The position numbers were made by a program, and so were the translations under genes. A DNA stretch of 64,000 nt from an uncultured Bacteroidales bacterium (GTDB lineage: Bacteria; Bacteroidota; Bacteroidia; Bacteroidales; UBA932), in the NCBI GenBank assembly GCA_934695325.1, contig CAKUVD010000001.1, positions 1-64,000 of the forward strand. Reading direction: 5' to 3'. Under the pieces are notes generated by a model. That model made no database searches. It was not told where the DNA came from and worked only from the letters and a program-made list of their open reading frames with translations. Positions 61,001 to 64,000 of the stretch are shown in pieces (the stretch's first letter is position 1; each line of letters begins with the position of its first letter).

Positions 61001-61633
61001 TTATCTGTTTTTGTCGGCCTGCATTCCGGCGATCTGCCTGAACACATTGTCCGCAGCCTTCATAAGGTCATCCGGACTGCCGTCATTTTCTATCACATAA
61101 TCAGCGGCTCCCCTGTCCGTCCGCTGGCTCCGGATGCGTCTTCGCACCACGGCCTCATCCACGGAGTCACGTCTGCAGGCTCTCATCACTCTGACATCCT
61201 CAGGGGCATCCACCATCAGGACAATGTCATACACTCCTGCGAACAGAGGCTTGTCCAGGGCGATGGCGGACTCCATGCACACCAGCGGCGCTGTTCCGCA
61301 ATACCCTTTCCAATCCATATTCAAGAGCATCTCCTCTCGCCAATGCAGAAAGTCCTTCAGGACAGCGGGATGCACGATGGACTCCAACCTATGCAATGCT
61401 TCACCGTCACTGAAGACCAATGCCGCCAGACGTTTTCGGTCAAAGTGACCTGAACCGTCATAAAGGCTCATCCCGAACTCCTTTTCCAGCACCGTTCCCA
61501 ATGGGCCTTCGTACATTGCCTTCGTGCGGCTGTCGCTGTCATACACCGGGACGCCGTTGGCTTCCAGATACCTGGACAGTTCGGACTTCCCGCTTCCGAT
61601 TCCACCGGTTATCAATATGGTCAATGCTTTCAT
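61001..61633 (-). CDS. coaE: Dephospho-CoA kinase
   Basis: A 210-aa kinase that finishes CoA synthesis. Walker A is ITGGIGSGKSELSRYL, followed by VPVYDSDSRTKAMY, the CoA-binding region, and MVDAPEDVRVMRACRRD as the lid region. The ATG at 61633 overlaps the ybbR stop (ATGA) and fits the family start; six further codons upstream are not conserved. Confidence 0.93.
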   Translation of the reverse strand: MKALTILITGGIGSGKSELSRYLEANGVPVYDSDSRTKAMYEGPLGTVLEKEFGMSLYDGSGHFDRKRLAALVFSDGEALHRLESIVHPAVLKDFLHWREEMLLNMDWKGYCGTAPLVCMESAIALDKPLFAGVYDIVLMVDAPEDVRVMRACRRDSVDEAVVRRRIRSQRTDRGAADYVIENDGSPDDLMKAADNVFRQIAGMQADKNR

Positions 61634-62604
61634 CTCCCGCTCTCCACACAATCAAAGACTTGAGGTTCAACCCTATATTCAAGCAACCCTGCAGGCATCG
61701 GCTCCAACGTGGGAATACATTGTCCACGAAGAGATGACGCGAAGTCGCCATAGTCAATGACCAGATGCGCACCTTCAGCAGGATTGACAGAAACAGGGAA
61801 CGAGCACCTGAATGTGACTTCAGCCGATGACGGATAGATTATGAGCATCTTGCCCTTGGGGACATTTCTCGCCGTCACCGGGACGTCGGCCTTGATTTCT
61901 ATGAACCTCGACACCTCCATACTGTAACGCACTGACTCGTCAGAAAGCCTCACGCCTTTTATCTTCTCCAGTCTGAGCTCGCCGTGCACCTGTGAATCAA
62001 TGTCATACAAGTTCAGAGACTCCGTAAAGACTCTGTCGATGCCGGACAGGTGAACAGGTTCGCCATATACCGTGACAGAATCCGGGGATATCCTGAACTC
62101 TGACGAATTGGTGTACTGCGGTCGGAAGTTCATTGAATACACAGGCTGCACAGGTACCCTCTTGTGATTCTCGAAAGGGAATCTGAACATAAGGGTGTCA
62201 GATACAAATGATTCAAGTTTAGTCGCCCCGCCGAATATCTGCCCAGCATATCTGTTCAGGTCATCCGCAGTCACATAGAAGAACTCATCGCCTTTCTGGT
62301 GCATATCGGACGTGGTGAACCGAACGACGATGGGAGCATTGCGCTCAGCTCTCTCCAGTTTTATGAGACTGAACCCCCTCGTGCGGCACCGGGCAGTCAC
62401 CACCGTAGTGTTCGCAGACTTGTCGGAATGCCCGTTTATGTCACAGCGAGCCTGCACGGGAATCCTAACAGTCTCGGAATAATTGAGCGAGAGATTATGA
62501 ATCAGCCATATACTATACGCCAACAGGAGAGAGACAATGAAAATCTTTGCATCTCTCCCGCTGATGTTAAGCGCATCTGATATTTTTTTCAGGATGTCCC
62601 GCAT
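61630..62604 (-). CDS. YbbR-domain membrane protein
   Basis: A 324-aa protein with one N-terminal membrane helix (IFIVSLLLAYSIWLIHNLSL, about 22-41) and several YbbR-like beta domains outside (for example VPVQARCDINGHSD and VTVYGEPVHLSGIDRV). YbbR/CdaR proteins regulate the diadenylate cyclase CdaA in Firmicutes; the partner in Bacteroidales is unclear. Position between yajC and coaE is conserved in the order. Confidence 0.85.
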   Translation of the reverse strand: MRDILKKISDALNISGRDAKIFIVSLLLAYSIWLIHNLSLNYSETVRIPVQARCDINGHSDKSANTTVVTARCRTRGFSLIKLERAERNAPIVVRFTTSDMHQKGDEFFYVTADDLNRYAGQIFGGATKLESFVSDTLMFRFPFENHKRVPVQPVYSMNFRPQYTNSSEFRISPDSVTVYGEPVHLSGIDRVFTESLNLYDIDSQVHGELRLEKIKGVRLSDESVRYSMEVSRFIEIKADVPVTARNVPKGKMLIIYPSSAEVTFRCSFPVSVNPAEGAHLVIDYGDFASSLRGQCIPTLEPMPAGLLEYRVEPQVFDCVESGR

Positions 62605-62622
62605 AGTGCGCGGAAATTTTTC

Positions 62623-62958
62623 CTACTGCTGCTGTGTCTCGGAGAAATCCTTGACAAGAGAGTTCTTGTCCACTTTCAGAGTGGTGTTTTCATCCACCTT
62701 GATGAGGACTGTCTTGTCCTTGAGTGACTCAACGACGCCATATATGCCGCCGATGGTGACGATCTTGTCTCCTTTCCTGAGCCCGTTACGGAATTTTTCG
62801 AGTTCCTTCTGCTGCTTGCGCTGAGGACGGATCATAAAGAACCACATCACTACGAAGATAAGAAGGAGCATAACCCACATTGACCAGCCGGCACCGCCTG
62901 CCTGGCCATTGGCTGCCGGAGCAGCCTGAAGAATAAATGTAAGAATATTCATTTTCAA
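62623..62958 (-). CDS. yajC: Preprotein translocase subunit YajC
   Basis: A 111-aa accessory subunit of the SecDF-YajC complex. A single membrane helix (WSMWVMLLLIFVVMWFFMI, about 25-43) is followed by the hallmark RPQRKQQKE and GDKIVTIGGIYGVVE. The acidic and Gln-rich tail is normal. Confidence 0.93.
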   Translation of the reverse strand: MKMNILTFILQAAPAANGQAGGAGWSMWVMLLLIFVVMWFFMIRPQRKQQKELEKFRNGLRKGDKIVTIGGIYGVVESLKDKTVLIKVDENTTLKVDKNSLVKDFSETQQQ

Positions 62959-62973
62959 AAAAGTGTTTTCAGA

Positions 62974-63972
62974 TTATTGTCTGTCTACAGAAACCGTACC
63001 GTCAGGAAGGGCCTCGTCGTTCTTTCTGATCTTGCCCTCTTCCACCAGCTTTCCGATCAGCCTGTCGAGAAGTCCATTCACAAAAGAACTGCTCTTAGGC
63101 AGACTGTAGAACTTGGAGATTTCCACATATTCATTTATGGTGACCCTCAGCGGAATCTCCGGGAAAGACTCGGCTTCAGCAAGTCCGAGCGCGACCAGAG
63201 CGGTGTCCAAGGCATTGAGCCTGTCCGCCTCCCATCCCTTGACAGAAGACGTTATAAGGTCGAAGTATCCCTCGAATCCAGTGAATGCGTTCTTAAGCAG
63301 CCTGGTCACGAACACCTTGTCGCTCTGCACGTCCGCAGCAGGATTCTTTTTCTTGAGCATATCGCTCAGATACAGGTCCGGAAGATGCCACGGCTTGCCT
63401 GCGGCGATATCCTCCATCGTCCTGCAGCAATATGTCAGAGCATAAGCAAGGTCATCTATCCAATAGATGGACAGGTCTTCCAGGATGGCCGGCAGCTGCG
63501 GATTCTCCGTGAACTCGTTCTCGAATATCTTTATCCAGAGTCTGCAGTCCTCCTTGAGTGACCGCTCAGGATTCTCCATATAGCGGATGAAGTACTTCTT
63601 TTCCTTCATCGAGTCCAGCACTGACTTTATCAGCAGGTCATACGGAGCCCACGACAGGCCTTTCCTGTCAATGATCTTCTTGAAATCAGGGTCATTCTCC
63701 AATGTCACGGCCACCATATTGTCCGCGAACTTCGTGTTCGGGTTCAGATCTTCTTCCGTAGGATTGAATTTGGTCTTCGCCAGCTCAATCCTTGCCCTCG
63801 CCTCCTCCGTCATAGGCGGAATGATGGACAACATAAATAAATATAAGTCTCTGGTAGCCTCACAGGACGTCTCCAATTCCCTCATAGCCTCATCGAGCGT
63901 CATCTTGCCTGCCGCCGCATATCCGTACAGCACCTTGAAGGCCTTTATCCTCAAAATTCTTCTCCCTAACAT
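62974..63972 (-). CDS. nusB: Transcription antitermination factor NusB, long Bacteroidetes form
   Basis: A 332-aa protein; the first residues LGRRILRIKAFKVLYGYAAA and the C-terminal half (LLKNAFTGFEGYFD, LNALDTALVALGLAEAESFP and LPKSSSFVNGLLDRL) form the NusB fold, with a helical insertion between them as in other Bacteroidetes (about 300 residues, against 140 in E. coli). It works with NusE/S10 at boxA of rRNA operons. Confidence 0.9.
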   Translation of the reverse strand: MLGRRILRIKAFKVLYGYAAAGKMTLDEAMRELETSCEATRDLYLFMLSIIPPMTEEARARIELAKTKFNPTEEDLNPNTKFADNMVAVTLENDPDFKKIIDRKGLSWAPYDLLIKSVLDSMKEKKYFIRYMENPERSLKEDCRLWIKIFENEFTENPQLPAILEDLSIYWIDDLAYALTYCCRTMEDIAAGKPWHLPDLYLSDMLKKKNPAADVQSDKVFVTRLLKNAFTGFEGYFDLITSSVKGWEADRLNALDTALVALGLAEAESFPEIPLRVTINEYVEISKFYSLPKSSSFVNGLLDRLIGKLVEEGKIRKNDEALPDGTVSVDRQ

Positions 63973-64000
63973 AAGAAGTTGTTTTAATTTGTTCCAAAAT

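Noticed and set aside
1..64000. CRISPR arrays, tRNA and rRNA genes, insertion sequences, integrases
   Set aside because: No regularly spaced repeats of the right size, no tRNA cloverleaf, no rRNA segments and no transposase or integrase-like proteins were seen. The only structural RNA found is rnpB.

Overview
The window is a chromosomal segment of a Bacteroidales bacterium, probably an uncultured gut or rumen member; the genus cannot be fixed from the sequence. Three things support the order. Promoters repeatedly match the Bacteroidetes sigma-ABfr form (TTTG, 19-21 nt, TAnnTTTG). The nusB-yajC-ybbR-coaE-DUF5606 gene order at 60.5-64 kb is typical. So are a NusG/UpxY-like capsule antiterminator, a SusC-like or CarboxypepD_reg outer-membrane barrel, and DUF1703 and DUF4143 ATPases. 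Base composition is mosaic: the right third and the fnl/ugd genes are GC-rich, while the O-unit genes are AT-rich.

Layout. 1-12.4 kb: a plus-strand surface polysaccharide cluster (acyltransferases, GT4 glycosyltransferases, an ATP-grasp enzyme, a DUF2334 deacetylase, a CDP-alcohol transferase with a TarI/IspD-like cytidylyltransferase, an SDR epimerase, a DegT aminotransferase and a WcaJ/PglC-like initiating transferase). 12.5-15.8 kb: two DUF1703 ATPase-nucleases. 15.9-46.2 kb: a second polysaccharide cluster on the minus strand, reading towards the first. It starts with an enlarged UpxY-like regulator, then a FlaA1-type dehydratase, UDP-glucose dehydrogenase and the complete UDP-L-FucNAc pathway (fnlA, fnlB, fnlC). 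Next come Wzx, Wzy, many glycosyltransferases, a pyruvyl transferase, a WecA/MraY-like initiating transferase and WbuC. This cluster is interrupted by accessory cargo: two AAA_14/DUF4143 ATPases, a module of P-loop NTPase, FlbD-like protein and MBL-fold hydrolase, a GNAT plus small-protein pair, and an MntA-HepT toxin-antitoxin pair flanked by an 87-bp direct repeat. 46.5-51.7 kb: a hypothetical gene, queD, a membrane-anchored TPR-HTH regulator and an outer-membrane beta-barrel. 51.7-56 kb: the anaerobic glycerol-3-phosphate dehydrogenase operon glpABC. 56.1-64 kb: rnpB, an SGNH hydrolase diverging from a LytTR regulator, a lipoprotein, rimO, DUF5606, coaE, ybbR, yajC and nusB.

How it works together. 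The two tail-to-tail clusters each have their own initiating transferase and probably make two glycans, or two parts of a surface glycan repertoire. The most striking signal is a set of seven G:C homopolymer tracts of 8-11 bases, nearly all within the polysaccharide genes. Two of them place acyltransferase genes one base out of frame, three sit in frame inside other biosynthetic genes, and two lie in regulatory or leader DNA. This looks like slipped-strand phase variation of glycan decoration. The second candidate system is the accessory island at 31.6-35.3 kb.
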